A stretch of 64,000 nucleotides of DNA from Otis tarda (lineage: Eukaryota > Chordata > Aves > Otidiformes > Otididae), in contig CM048552.1 in NCBI GenBank assembly GCA_026413225.1, positions 61,891,001 to 61,955,000 on the forward strand, written 5' to 3'. Under the pieces are notes generated by a model. That model did not search any database and was not told where the DNA came from. It saw only the letters and a list, made by a program, of their open reading frames with translations. Each line of letters starts with the position of its first letter. Position 1 is the stretch's first letter. Made by a program: the position numbers and the translations under genes. Of the stretch, positions 43,801 through 58,800 are shown piece by piece.

Positions 43801-46800
43801 CTGTTCCACACAGTATGCCAAAAACTGCAAAGAACTTCAGTTCTAAGCCCACCAAAGGGACCTTAGCAGGAAAAACAAGACGAAGATATTAAAAGTCAAG
43901 GATAACAACTTTTTAAAAAAGTTATTTTAAAAGCTACTGATATCTACTAAACAGTAGTTTTATTTGAACTTTCACTTTCCCAGGAACAAGGTCAGGAGGT
44001 AATGTTTGGACTTTGTTTCCTTACTAAGGAGAAGACTAATTTCTTTTGGAATGTTTAAATTCCATTTTTGAGTACTTAAGTTCTGCTCTTGAAATTCAGC
44101 TAGAGCTTACTCTGTCCTTACAATGTTCTTCAAATATTTTTACTACATAAGCAAAAGCTAGACACAGACTACTGCATCACCAAGGCATGGGAGGGAGGAG
44201 AACAATAGTTCCTTCTATTTCACTGGGTAAAACAATACTGAATCACAGGAAACACAAACGCCATCTGCCTCCTTTGTGTTTTGGTACATGTTATTTGTAT
44301 GCTCTATCTTTGCATTTAAAAAAGTCTCCAGATACAAATTTTAATTAAACAGTTACCTTTCAGAATCAATTGCAGTTTGAAGGAAACTTCCAAAGGGAGC
44401 AGAGGATTTAAAAAAAAAAGAAGTAGTAATAAATTGAAACCATTGACTATATTTTTGAATATAAATTTTCTTGAGATACAGATAACTACCACAGATCTTA
44501 AAATTAAGAAAAATCAATCATACTTAAAGTCTAATGCTCCTACTTTATTTTCCAACATGAAAATAAGCTGTTTGAAAATAGAACAAAAGAGTCTTGCAGG
44601 ATGGGGAAAGGAAAGAAAGTTTAGCTAAACATTTCTAAATAGCTGAGTAAACTCATGAATTCATTTGAATTACTTGGTGGTTGATATTTAAATTAATTGG
44701 CATTGGTTATCAATAGCATGGAATGGTCTCAGCTCTTCCATCCGCTATAACCAAGCAGAGCTATATATTTCTGAGTAAAGACCCTAGAAAGGATGAAGAT
44801 GTTAGTCTAATGTACTTTTGACTCCATCCACTAAATTGCATCTTTAAAGATCAGAATAAGAGCCAGAGATAGGAAAATAGTTTTGGATAGAAAACAGTTC
44901 TTTAAATATAGATATTTACATTTATGTCAGCTCTGACATAACTGTTAAAAGTCAATACATCTCCACTGGCATGTAAGTATGGGTTACTTAACCAAAACCC
45001 CCCTGACTTCGTCCCATAGTTTTGTTAGATTAAAGCATTTAATCTTTAAATTTTAAAACAAACCACCCTATAAACAATTTAACTGAACAGAAATATATGT
45101 TTTACAATAAAATACACAAAAGAAATAAATTAGAACAAAAATAATTTGTTAAAGCTTAAGTATCTGCAGAATATTAGTTCCAGATCAGAAGCTTCTATGT
45201 GGCAGATGGGGTCTTTTTTCCTCTACGTAGCTCTAAATTTGTGCATAGGAAGTCACACTGTTATACCCATTAGCTACAACATAAAAATAACCTGCATTTG
45301 TACCATAAGCTAAAGCAGAACAGTAGACGAGTAGTAGGTGTTGATGGTACTTGCACAAAACAGCTTCAAATACCATAGGGCCTGTGAACACTTAACAGGA
45401 ACTGAATACTCAACAGGAACTCTGAATACTGGATATACTTACCTTGTAGTCCCAAATTGCTGTTCCACCATATGCAGATATCAAGAGCAGCATTGTTATG
45501 GCTATCTGAACTTCAGTTACATCAACTCTATGAAGGGAAAAAAGGGAAATTTAGTTAAAGAAAAAGGGGTGTTTTTTTTCTGTAAGGCAGGGGGAGGGGG
45601 ATTAAAGAAACAGTGACTTTAAATTATCTCCTTAAAAATACTTCAAACTATGTCAGTGTATACAGAATATAATTCTCCTTGACTGAGAAAGACATTTTAT
45701 ATTGAAGTACACATCCTTGGGTCAGATTTAAAAATAAACCCACACTCCTTATCTAGAATAAGCTACATATAATTTTAATAGGGGGAAAATCTTTAATGAA
45801 TATATTGTCAATTATTTGAGAATTTTGCACAAATTTACAAAATTTGTACAAAATTTTGCTGCTGTGTAAGTATTAAATCAAACTTTAAGGCAAGCTCATG
45901 GTACATGGCGATCAAACATTTTATTTAAAGCATATTATATAAAAGTATGGACCGTGCAGCCTGGGACAGAATGAATTTACTTAAGCCATTGTATCATGAA
46001 AACTCAACAGATACAGCCTACAAAACGTAAGGACGGTATTTTGAGGACTGAGTCAGTGCATAGCTAAGCGTCTGTGCTGCTTCAGAGGACATATAGTTGA
46101 TATCTTGCTTTTTTCCATAAAAACCATTTTAATAGGTGGCCTTGTATGCCCCCTCAAGTCAACTCTGTATTCCACCTTTTATGTTCTCAAGACAAGATAG
46201 CCAACTCTTTATTACTGTATTTGACTGCTGAAATGTTTTGAGAAGACCTGAATATATTAAAAAAAAAAAAGGTAAGGAGAGGCTCAAGAGAAAGAACTGA
46301 TACTTTCAATAGAGCTTTAAAATAAATAAAATAAACGTGCACATCTAAGGTGCTTTTTATGCTACCAAAGGTTTTGCGACAGGTACCTGATCCTTGTACT
46401 GAAGTTACCAGCAGTGACAATGGATATTTAAAATAAAATATTTCTTTAAGCAGTTTGAATAAATTTACTGTTTTAAGGTATTATGACCAAAGTCAACATG
46501 TATCATTACTTGCTTAGCATGTGAACTGTTTGCACAGGAAACTGTATTTTTGAAGGGAAACAGGAAGCAACTCTTGGCTGATGGAAAACATTTATCTGTT
46601 CTTGATAATCAACGTAACATTAAACTCTCTTCTTTCATTGGAAAGCTAGCAAGTTTCATCACGAGCTTCAGACTTAGTCTTACAAGAGCCGAAGTTTAAG
46701 CTGCAACTAGACAATATGCTGAGGTGCTCCTCACTGTTCAAAGCCATTGGAATGGGGAGTCCTCTCCTTCCCACGCCGCTGCGCTCCCTCACTTGTACTA

Positions 46801-49800
46801 GCTGTAGTGCTCATCAGACTGTGAGGTGAACCAGTTCAGCTTGCCAGCCTAGTGGAGGTTTTTAATCTTCTGCCTGTTCCATGAATTGGCTTGAAGTCAA
46901 GTGACAGAGTCTGTGCAGGGGGGAAATGGGACAGCACTGCTGGGAGGTGGCTTTTCAGTCTCTACTGGGGATGAAGTGCTACATCTGCCCAGTCACTGCT
47001 GTAGCTGCACACTGAACTTGTTTGGTTACGTCATGTAAAAGCATCCATATGCACGCTCAAGTGTTCAGAGTTCGCACTCTGTGCTATTGAAACCTGGATT
47101 TCTTAGCTGTACTGCATTTGCTGTTGCTGTGGCAGGAGGAGGCTCGAACTTGAAGTTTGAGTCAGTGTATGTGTCAAAGTTTAGTACTTAATTTTACAGA
47201 GGCTCAGAATGTTGGTTGCAACACAGCCCAAATCAGAGTCCAAAGATTTTAATCAGATGCTGTGCGCTATTCTACATAACCTGACAGTGCCACAGCCCCC
47301 AGCTGCTCTGATTCTTCCTGGCCATCAGCACTAGGACGCTCTCATCTGTCATTGAACTTCTAAAATCAAGTGCTGCTAATTCAGGAACAGCACCAGTGAA
47401 AGCTTCCACCCCTGTTATTATGTATTATCCTATTTAGAGCAATATACAATTGTCTTCATTTAGACTCTCACCTCTATGCTTCAGAGAAATAAAATTGCAA
47501 GCTTTGAAAAAACAGACCTGTTTTCACTAAACAGCAATAAGTTATCTTGGAGAAAAGTTGTGTCTAGTTAACTTCAAACAGCAAACACGGAACACCAGGC
47601 CATTCCGAACTGCTTGTACTATGCACTATCACTGTATTTACATAGAAGCTATTAAGTTTTTAATGAAAAAATTTTTATGTGGTATAGGAGTCTCAGTGCC
47701 TTCCTGTTGTAGGGAAATCATTCTCACATTTTATGCAAGAACAAAAGGCACAGAAAAGCAATTGTATGCAAAATCCCAGAGCTCATGGCACAGTCTATCT
47801 CCTTTCATTGTAGTCCACTGTCATGTATGGAAATTATGCTCTATTTCAGCCGTCACTCTGAAGCATCTATTTTTGTTTATAGCACAAGACGTCCTTTTAG
47901 GAAAGTAGGGTGAGTAGGCAGGTAGAAGAGTTGTAGTTTGTGTGGTAAAATGCATTATCAGCAAATAAAAGAGCTCTTAGCATTACCAGAGACAGCTGTG
48001 TTGATACAGGCATCCAACAATATGCAAGGACAGCTGATCACTAGCCTGTGTGCCACTGATGCTCAGATTTGCTAAGATGCTTCTTGCAGGTCAGAGCTAA
48101 GTAGGACTGTAAACAGGTGACTTAGCAAGTGACTAGGATCATCAGAAGGGTGGCCTTCATCTATCACAGATTTCCAGTTCTGCTGCTACGGAAGTCTCTG
48201 ATCTTATCCTCTTTTTAGAAATAATTACTAAAGTGCAGCTCATTGTTTAAAAACATCAGAAGGCCAGGGCTAGGCACCACCACTGCAGGAGGGTGAAGCA
48301 ATCCTCACAGTATTAGGAGTTAAATTGACATTGTTATCTTCTACATGAATGTTGTGACTCCTCCTCCTACACTGCAGTGAGAACAGATGAAATTTCTACC
48401 AAGTCACAAACAGCATCACCGCGATCACTAGACTGGAGACATAATACAAAACCTAAAGGACACCAAAACCAATGAGCCAGAGTAAAAGAAAAGCCCCCAC
48501 ATAAACCTGGGGTCATTCTTCAAGCACTGCCATAGCTCTGTGGAACTCCTTGCCAAAGGATGCAGAGAGTTCATTCGAAGGAAGACTGAAAATGGCTATG
48601 GAAGGGAAACTCATTAGCGGGGGAATTTCTCTGAAAATGCATGTGGTTCAGAGTCCCTTGGGCTGAAACCACTCTGTGGCTGGGAGATTACGAAGGGAGG
48701 AACTGCAGGTGCTTGCTCTGTCCCTCCTCCTACACAGAGCACTTGTTTACACTGCAGGCAAGACCTTTCTGTCCTGAGCCTGCATGGTACTTGTTACGGG
48801 TTCCGAGAAGAAATCCACAGACAAAAGAGCCAAATGCATGCAAGCAAAGCATACATATAGCTCAAATCAGCTGCTAAAAGAACAAGACCTCTGCTCAGTA
48901 TTATGCAGAGTTTTAAAGCTCTTGCCAGGTAAAACACAAGTTGCTATGGTGGGAGGGAGATGAGGAAGAAGGTGAGAGGAAGAGAGAGCAGGGAAAAAAA
49001 ACCAAGAAGAAATGGAAATCAAGTAGCTAGCAGTCTCAGACATTAAGCCACATGTATTTCTCAAGATACCTACTTACTTTCCAAACCTTAGTGTGCCTGA
49101 TACATATGTCTGCCAGTGAGCAGAATAGAACATGAACAGTCCCACGAAACAACAGAAAAACAACCAGTCAGGATTCGTTCCTAGTCGGATTGCTATGCAG
49201 GATCCAAGGACAACAAAAACTGAAAAGCAGAAATGAACATGTTAGTCATATACCCTCTTTGCTTGCAGTTAAGAGAATTTTAAAAAAAATGACAAGGCAT
49301 TTTACATCACTATAACAAAGTAATGATATGACCAATATTTTACTGAATAGCTAACAGTCCTGGCAGGAGAGACCAAAACACAGGACTCCTTTTCTCCCAA
49401 GCAAGGACCACACCTTCTAGCCTACAGTAGTAGTTCTCTCTTTTTCTGGCCTTGTCATCTCACTTTTTTTTTTGGTGACAGCTGAAGGGCCCAGCTCAGA
49501 GAAACTGGTAGTTGCACTTCTCTGGGAAGTGAGGCATAAAGAATATACCAACTCCAGGGCAACTGTATCAGCCCTTATGCTTTTATAGAAGTACAGGCAT
49601 TGCCACCGACGGCAGCTAAGTTATGGAAAGTAAAACTGAGCAAAGGTTACTTTTTTAAAAACTCATTTTTCTAAGGAATATAAATTATCCTTCTCCTAAG
49701 TGCCAGGCTGGATGCCCTATTACCAAACTGGTATTTTGGCACCTCACTCCTAAAACAGAATCCTTAGTTTCACATACTAGCATCAGTCTTTTAGCTCCTT

Positions 49801-52800
49801 AAAATCCTTTTTTTATTAGGCATCACCTGTACCCTTCTGGAAAACACAGGCTATGTATAGTAAAGAATCTCCAAGCGTGCTCTTAGGGAATTCTTTGTTC
49901 ACCATCTACCTCATTCAAAGAGCACAGTACGTGAAGATGCACAGTAAGTAAGAGCAGAACGCAAGTTACCCAACATCTGCCAAAAGTACTTCTGAAATAT
50001 CCTCCCTGATACTGGTCAGGGATACAAAGGTCAGAGGCAGCCTTGGCTGCAGTGACCAGGAGATGGTGAAGTTATCCTAAAAGAACAGAACATGCTGACC
50101 CCGCTCTGAGCAGCAGGCTGGACTAGACAATCTCCAGAGGTCCTTTCCAACTTCAACAAATCTGTGATTAATCAGCTCCTCTTGAAAATAGGTAACTTTT
50201 TCTAACACTAGGATGAGTAACAGTACGTTAAGGCTACCTGTGGAAATAGAGTCGCAACCATGATCAAAGAGTTCTCCTAGAGGAGAACTACTGTTTGTTC
50301 TTCTGGCTTGTTTCCCATCAATGGCATCCAGAGACTGGTAGATAAAAAGTCCTAATGCACCCACGATGTATGCCCAAAAAGGTGCCTGAAAGAGATTCAC
50401 AAAAAAGGTCACTAGGCAGTTCCCAATTTCTTACCTGATAATCTGTTTCATTAAGGTAAAATACTGTTTAGCACAAAATCATACATTGTGCTATTTGTTA
50501 CTTAGTTAACAGACAAACCAAATTCTGTGTGCTGGTCTCTACAAGAATTGTAGTAACTACTATAATGAACTACTCCAGATACACCAGTGAAACACAGGTG
50601 CTTCTATTTATTTAAAAAAAAACCCCAAAAATCTTAAACCTCTCTTCTGCATCAACTGACTTATTCTTCCAGCCCACAGTATTTCTGTAATTGTTTGTAT
50701 TCTTTGTGCTGAAAGAAATCATGAAAATAAAATTAATCTTTTAAAAGGAAAGTAGTAGTAAGGCACTTACTAAATTCTCAGCTATTTAAGTGATAGATGC
50801 TTAGATTATATGCTCAGATTTACAACATAATAGATATAAAAACCTGTTACATTTTACTAAATAAAGACTTCAGCTTTTAGGGAAAAGAGATTTTTTTCCA
50901 ACATATAGGCACTTTGGACAAGGGTTTGAAAAAATGAAGGCATTCACTAAATATGAAGGAGCAACTATCGATAGAGCTGATCAGAGTTTCAAAACAAGCT
51001 GTGAATCACGTACATTCTCAGCAGTCTTGGGTTCAAGGGAACTGTCCTACAGTAGTACATTTCAAAAGCACTATTTTCATACACACAGTCAGTGTGTGTT
51101 TGTCTAGGAATTAGTTTTTACTAAAAATTATTTATAACAGCTTTTGAACAAAGTAGAAGTAACATTTTTGTCTCAAGTAGTTTCCAGAGGTTTCCTTAAC
51201 ATTTAGAAGCACTGTTCACAAAAAGAGTGTCAAAGTTAGGTATAAATGCTGGAAATGTAACTTGCAGGTTAAACCAGGGAACAGGCACAGCTGAATCCTT
51301 TCACGCTCCCAGGTAAGGCACAGCTGCTGTGGCTCTACACCTCTGCAATTCCTGCAGCACAAACAGACCAACGTGATCACATGTATTTCCTAAATCCAGT
51401 AAAGGCTATTAAGCAGATTTAGACAACAGATCAAATCTCAGTGAGCTGAGATCTTTCCACACTTGCATAAGCCCAGTGTCACTCTAGGGAAAAAGGAAAA
51501 TTACAGTTGCCTATCAGTTCATAGGCAGGGACAGGAGAAAGCAGCGATACGAATGCGGATGAGGCGAGCTGCTCCTCCAGCCACTCTGTCTTCTCATCAT
51601 CGTTATACTCACTGACTTGAGTTAGAAAAAAAGTTGTGCCTCCTTTTAGACTGACCACAAAACACATCCTTCCCAAGAACCAGCAGGCTCAAGAGAAGTT
51701 CAGTTCTGAATAGCTATTTTGCTGTTATTTTAAGACTTCCCCATGTATTGAAGGTTGGCTGATAACACCATGTTATCGCTGTTTTGTACTTTTAATATGG
51801 AAACAACATTGTCGGCAAATTTATGATTTTCTTGCTACCCAGTATTTGGATAATTTCATTAATAAGACATTCCACCATTTAAAGTCAAATGGTTGGCTGC
51901 TTCACCCAGCTTTGAAGCAAAAGATAGTCAAAGAATTAGGGACTTTGGCTATAGGTGAGAAGTCTGGATTTTTATGTACGTAGAAATCTAGAAAACTTAG
52001 AAAATTCTTAAGAAGTGGCATGGCTGTCTTTCTCCTTAATCCAAGGAAATGAAGAAAAATTGTAATCACAGATGATGCTGGAAGCCTTGAGCAGGTGAAA
52101 GAGGATGAGTAGATATTCTCATTCCAGTGGACATTTAACATACTGATATCCGATAACCCCCCTAAAGAGCACACTATATAAATCCATGTCAAGTGATTAC
52201 AGCAATACATGTTTGATGTTTACCAGTGGAATCAGTCATGTTACTTAGGTTTCTTCTCCCTCATTAGTCCAGTTAGACAAAGGAATTTTGTGTTGGGGGA
52301 TGGGGAGGGAACCAGGAAGTGAGTTCTTATCCATCTTTTCAAAAAGTTTCTCTCTTCTGACAAAGGGGGAAGGGCCTGTGGACAACAGGAGGAGCCTACT
52401 GCTGCCCTGGGTTCATGGAGCACCAAGAGCCATGTGGAGGAACAGAGCGCCCAAGGGTCTCTCCCAGCACAAGTTCGCTTGGTCAGATGATCTGCACACA
52501 GGCAGCGGCTACCTGTCGGCTCCCGTTCTTGCTCTCCACCCTTCCAAAACAGAGGGCTGTCAGCCACTGCTTAGGTATTCCAGGACATAAAAGCACAGTT
52601 AGGGCCTATTTAAGCTAAGATCATTTAACGTGTGGTATAATCCACATACTAAAACTACCACAGTACCCATACTGGCTTTTTCAGAATAACTTTGTTGTGT
52701 GGAGAATAACATATTCTCACACAAGGCAGCTGCTGACAGACCTATGAACAAAGCACTACAAGCAGAAAGGCTAGGAGAAACCACCGCTTTCACTGTAGTC

Positions 52801-55800
52801 CTTTAATGTAGTATTTAAAGGACGTTTCCAAGTTTATCACCAATATTACTGTGAAGTGCCACAAAGTAATCTGCAGTCCTTACAAGGGGTCCTTACTGTG
52901 ACATACTTGTACTAGTTATGAAAAGATGGCTTCAGGTCTATTGAAACTTGTCACACTAATCCTTGAATTTTGGCGAGTAAGCCAGGCTGAACCTGGCAAT
53001 TCTGTCCAGGACACCACTGGTTTTTTGGTTGCATTAGGCTCTCCTCCTTTTGCAAACATCTACCTATAACTGAAATAGGCTTTAAAGTCATCAGGTTCAC
53101 CATATCACGACAACAGTAGACTATATCCAGTGCTAAATATGCTAGCCAAATTCCTTACCCACTCTGCGTTCCACTCCCCCACAGTGTGGGGCACAACACC
53201 AATTAAGTTGGAGCGTGGGCAGTTTCTTATTTAACTGGATCATTTCCATAACTGAAACCAGTCAGGTACAGAAACCTGTTACGGCACATTTTTTTATCAT
53301 TAGCCATAATGCTCTATGCTGTATGCTTGGTATTATCACAGTCTTTCGAAATGCAAGCTCCACAAAACACAGCCTCCGTTCTAACCAAAACAGAAGGCTT
53401 GCACGGTGGTTGCTGCAGTCAGTTTATGAACGTTTCCAAAACCCACAGAACATGAGCCAAGAATTCTTTTTCAATGTAACATCGTCTGCATTTACCTTAC
53501 CTCAGAACAACATTAAATGTAAAAATAAATAAATAAATCTTCTTCAACACAAATCTCTCTCATTAGGTCTTTTTGACAAAGTAACGGCTTTTGTTGAGTT
53601 TCAAGTTATCTTACAATCGTATAATCATTAAGGCTGCTGATCCAAGTCTGTTTACATTAGCTCCTGCTGGGACAAATTAAAGGAATGCTCTTCTCAGACT
53701 CCAAAACTAGAACGCTCTGCTCATTGACAATCTGGAAAGAGGGGGAGAAGTTTTCATCCTCTTCCCAGTAAGGATATCATCTGTATCCATTAACACCTGT
53801 AGCGGATGCATCTGTATCCTTGCAGTTGAGGAGAAGGGAAGAAGATCCTAGTAAGAACAGGGGAACAGGTGTCTGAGAGGGCTTGGAAACACAATCTGGA
53901 GCATTTCATTCCTAAACTGTCAATTCAAATCAAACTCAAAATGGTAACAACCAAAAATTACTCATGATCAACTATGCATTTAGCAGATTAAATGAATGCT
54001 CTGATGTTTTAATCAGTAAAATACAGTTTTCCAAATCAATGAAGGTGCACAGAGGTTTCTGAAGTTCCTAAAAACCACAGATTATCTCTGCTATCCACCC
54101 TCTCAATACAGCTACAGCTGCCATCTCCTCCGCCTTCTCACATGCCTGGCTCTTCATCCAGGGATGTCCCCTGTCGGCTTCCCACGCTGAACCCAAGTAG
54201 CTGGCAAATTAGAGAAGTGGGAGCATTTGAGAATGCTGACATGGCTGACAGACTCAGCAGAAAGGTCAGGAGGCTCCCAATAATCATCAGCTTTTCACTG
54301 ACAAGGTGTTTATTATCTCTGCCCAAAGTTATATCCTGTCCAAGCAAATGTATTATTTGGCCAGAGCTAGTTGCTATTCTCATGGAACTAGAAGAGAACA
54401 CAAACCCGGGGCGGGGAAAAAGAAGGCTTCTCTGCTTCAATTAAAAAGGATGTCTGAAAGATGATACAGCCCCAGAATACTGTCATACACAGATTTAGTG
54501 CAGCAGGTCTGGTCATCTACTGAACCACAGGGTGTCAAAACAAAACAATGTGCATATAGCATTTGACAGGTATGTGTGGCATGCCTCTCCATCAGGAAAA
54601 AGTGTAGGTTGAAGAGCAGTCCTCATTCTTCTGCTCCTGTGATTCCACACTACAGAAAAGCACGGACAGCTGCAGAAGACTAGATGCACCAACAAGATCC
54701 CGTACGACTTATTCCAAGCAAGGCTCTCGAGCCCAGAGGGTTCAACAGCCCAATCTTACGCAACATTTAAAGATTCACCCCCCTTAATTACTCATCAGGT
54801 TCAGCCATAGTCTCACTTCCTCAGTCCAACACCACAGCAATTAATTTCACCCAAGTTTACATAGCCCCTCTCTGGAACAGATACAGAACAGAGACAGACA
54901 TTTTTACTGGACATCCTCACTGTTCTTCCCAAATATGGATCATCTCCCTCACTTCTGTTTCACACAAAGCACCATGTACTATTGTACTAATAGCAGCAGA
55001 AGGAAAGGGGCTGTTTAAACCTGCATTACAGCAGGAGGAGAGGGCAGGGAGGAAAAAAACCCCAAATCCACAAAACTATACTATAGGCCAAGTGAATTTC
55101 ATGCACACCAGGGACTCCCTGTATTCCTTTAGCATCCTCCTCTCTCCAACAAGCTCTCTCTGAAAGAGCTCCCATCTTTCTGTGCTGGGGTTCTTGAACC
55201 TGCGCTGTCTTCCTTTATGCCAAATACCTCTTTCTCCCACTCACTACTGAGTGCTCCATTCTGCACTCCTGGGTATGGGCTGAATTCTCCGCCCCACCCA
55301 GTGCTTTACACTTCTCCTCTAGCAGGTCAGGGGCTTAATGCTTCTTCCTTCACATTCCCAGTTCATACCAGCTGTTCCAGTTCCCCTTCTTTTCTGCTTC
55401 TTTATTCTCTCTCCCGCAACCCTCAGTTCTGCCCTCGCTATTTACATAATTCCATGCCTGTCAAGATCTTCCCTTCATTTCTCCCTCTGCCAGGAAAAAA
55501 CTAAAGATGATGCCTCTTTCAGTTTAGAAGATGGGGTTTGGGGGTTTGTTTGGGGTTTTGGGGTTTTTTTTGTTGTTGTTGTTTTTTAAATGGAGTTTTA
55601 AAAAGAGAGCTTGAAAGAAGCAGAGACAGCACCTCACCAATGTTCCTTTCCCTCCAAGCAGTTAATAGTAGAGCTAGCTGGAGCCACCTAGACCCTCCTC
55701 TGTTTTTTGGTCTCCCTAGGTGCATGGCTTTCTAAACAGCATGTTTCAGCAAGGTGTAACACCTTTTTATAGAGCACTACACCATTTTTTAAGCAATTCT

Positions 55801-58800
55801 ACAGAGCTAGCCATCACAAGCCTCCCTAGCTCTGCTCTCTGCATGAGAATCCTTGAGCCCCTGCCATCTTTCGCCATCACTGCCCAAACTGCAAATCCAT
55901 AATCCATGCTCTTCCTGTATTCCTCTGTTCCCAGTAACCTGCAGGAAATTATAGACAATAAAAACAAACGCCTTAAAAAAAACCCAAATAAATGAGACAT
56001 GATGGAACCTAAGAAGCTGAGAGCATGTGGACAAATTATTACCAGATGAAATCTGCTCTGATCAGTTTGGAGGGGCTCTTTGCTTAGATCCTGCTATAAT
56101 TGCTAAGAGATTTTCTTTACTAGATACAAATTGAATATAAAGTAATAATTACTGTTACCATGAACTTCTGTCCTAAAATTCTAGCTTCCTGTGGTATTTT
56201 AGAGAGACCCGTGGCTGAGCTTGAAGGATTACCAAAGCCAGGCCCCTCCATGAGCAACCATGAAAGTAGCAGGATCAGAGAGTTTCCTTTCTCCCTTTTA
56301 AAAAAAACACAGATCATTATGTTTAGCCAGTTTTCTTCCTAGTGTTGATGCAAAGAAAAAAATTAACATGTCAGTTTTCCCCCAAATGGGAAGAGGTACA
56401 AGATTCATGTACAAAACCTAATGAAGTCACTGTAGCTACTTCAGAGAAGGCAGCTTGCAGTAGAGCAAAACAATGAACTGTCCAATGATAGGGATAAAGT
56501 GGAAATCCTCACCTAAGAACTGCTCCTTTTACACTCTAATGCAGCAAATACACACTGTTCATACTTAAAAGTCAGCAAAACTTTTCATTCCTAAATGTTT
56601 TATAATTAGTATTAAAAAAAAAGGAAAAAAAGGAAAAAAAACCCCCCCCCAAAAAAACAAAAAACCCAAAACCAAACCAAAACAAACCAGCCTGCAGTCA
56701 TAGTGAAGATATTTCACCCCTTCACAGAACACGAAACGCGCAGGTAGTGTCCCACCCCCATCCACACCTGGTATAGCAGTTCTGTATACTATTTCTATAC
56801 AGTACTGTCCTAAGTTACACAGAGTAGGAAACTGGACAACACTTTACAAAAATCTTGGATTTTGGTTACAACAGCACTTGAGGAGTGCAGTCTGCTAATG
56901 GCTTAGCTACAAATAAGGCAGCTTATGTTGAAATGTCATTTACAGGAGACAGTGATACAACCCATGTTCCTACCAGACAAGATGACGTTATTGAAGCAGA
57001 CAATATTTTATAAAGCCAAAACATATTGCGCTAGTCAGTCACCAACTGGCTTTTAGTGGCTACCAATGCTGATGAAGATAAAAAGAATAGTGTGTAAGGA
57101 AATAATGGCTACATAGTAAGAGAACAAGGGAGCATTGTATGGTTTTAGACATTAGTTACACTGGGGCGCAGGGGAGGGGAGGGGAAGTATTATTAAATTG
57201 TGGAATTCACTGCAATAGGACATAATGGAAGGTGAAAGTACAAACAGGTTCAAAACATATCATTCAAAAGCCAAAATCATGAGGAGGAAGGGGTCTGTGG
57301 GGAAACAGATCCATCAGTTGCTGTTCTAACAAGTAACCTGAACAGAATTTATCACAGAGAAACCCCTACACCACAGTCTTCGGGCAGCTGGAACGGTATA
57401 CTGGGGAAAGACATCTTTTCTAAGCATCTGCTAGCAGCTACTCTCCAAGGAAGTTCAATTAAGCCCGAGGATGCTTTCATTTGTAAGACTTTGTTTTGTA
57501 CCTCACCAGCTAGCAGTCTTCTTTTGGATGGTTTGTACTAACATCAAGAGTTCAGTGTTTTCAATAGAGGAGTAATAGAAACGGCCCACTTAAGACTGGT
57601 TAGGGAAAAAAAACTCCCAACCACACAAACCAACTCAGAAAAAAAAAACCAACCCACCCCACCTAAACCCCAAACCTGCTTGTTCCTCTACCTAAGTCTT
57701 CTAGCCAGGGCTCCTACACTTCCACCAAGAGAACGTAACAAGTTCTTGTTAGTCCATCATGTAATCAAGACTTGTTGACGAATCAAAGAGGTGGCACGGC
57801 AGCATAGCGAGGTGATGTTGAAATGCCCTTTGCCAAGAGTTCAATTTGTGATTCAATCATCTTTAACATAATTTTCAGTTCCACTTCCCCTCTAGCCTGC
57901 ACATTCAAGTCAGAAGGACAAAGTAGGGACTATAACAATACATGTAGCACCTATTACTGTTGCAGCAGTTTTAGCTTTTTCAAAAAAAGACATCCAGACA
58001 CATGACATCTTAGGTGGAAGACAAGCTGAGTCATTAAAGAAGGAGCAGAGACAACAATGCCAATGCCCTAAGCCATGCAGCAAGAGAAAGTGAGGGCTAT
58101 TCTCACAGCGCAGGGGTAACAATAAAAAAAAACAGGATAAGGAGTCTGGCTTCCTGCTACGTATTTATAGCCGATATACTGATACCTGAACAAGGAAGTT
58201 TAGTCCAGACTGTAGGTTCTAACAAATTCATCTTCTGCAATTAAAAACAAAACAAAACAAAACAGTAAAGTTCCTAAAAGTCAATCTAAGCTTTCCTAGA
58301 AGGAATAATTCCCTGGATGTCTGCAACACAACCTTTTCCTTTTTGTACAAGAGTCCTCAAGGGAAAAATAACTTAAAATTTACTTTCTGCCTTTTTTTTT
58401 TTTTCTGAATAGCAAAGAGAAGCTAACATGAACATCCAGACACACAGCTGGCACACAATTGCTATCTACATGACAAAACTAAGCTAAAGGTAGCAGTTCC
58501 ACAAGTATTTGAATTCTGAAAGTGCCACTAGAAGACAATCTGCGGTTTCCAACCATTCACTCAGCTCTACCCTCCCATCTCCTACTGCCCGCAATGCCAT
58601 GGAGAGCCTCTACCTGGTGATGTGTATCAGGGAAGTGATGAGGGTAAAACCAAAGCAAAGTTAAGTTTCATCTGGATCAGCTTCCTGATATGTCTGCCAC
58701 AAACACCTCTGCTAACACAATGGGCAAAGCAACTAGAGAAAAAGAAGTGTGCTTCTGTCAACAAGAACCCTCACTAAAGTACACGTAAGTTATTTAAAAA

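Larger units (their letters stand above)
41003..49077 (-). other. CHPT1 introns 3-6: no recognised elements
   Basis: Introns 41003-43180, 43340-43729, 43862-45442 and 45528-49077 were scanned for transposon ends, RNA genes and exon-like stretches. Only A- or T-rich short tracts were seen. Open frames in them show no family resemblance. Confidence 0.5.

Noticed and set aside
45338..45616. 92-codon forward frame over CHPT1 exon 4
   Set aside because: It is antisense to the real exon and shows no splice or family support.
52241..52590. 100-108-codon open frames on both strands in CHPT1 intron 1
   Set aside because: GC-richer intron DNA lacks stops by chance. The translations show no family resemblance.
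54138..54444. Overlapping 100-codon open frames on both strands in CHPT1 intron 1
   Set aside because: They mirror each other over the same bases, show no splice sites, domain or codon pattern, and are expected by chance.
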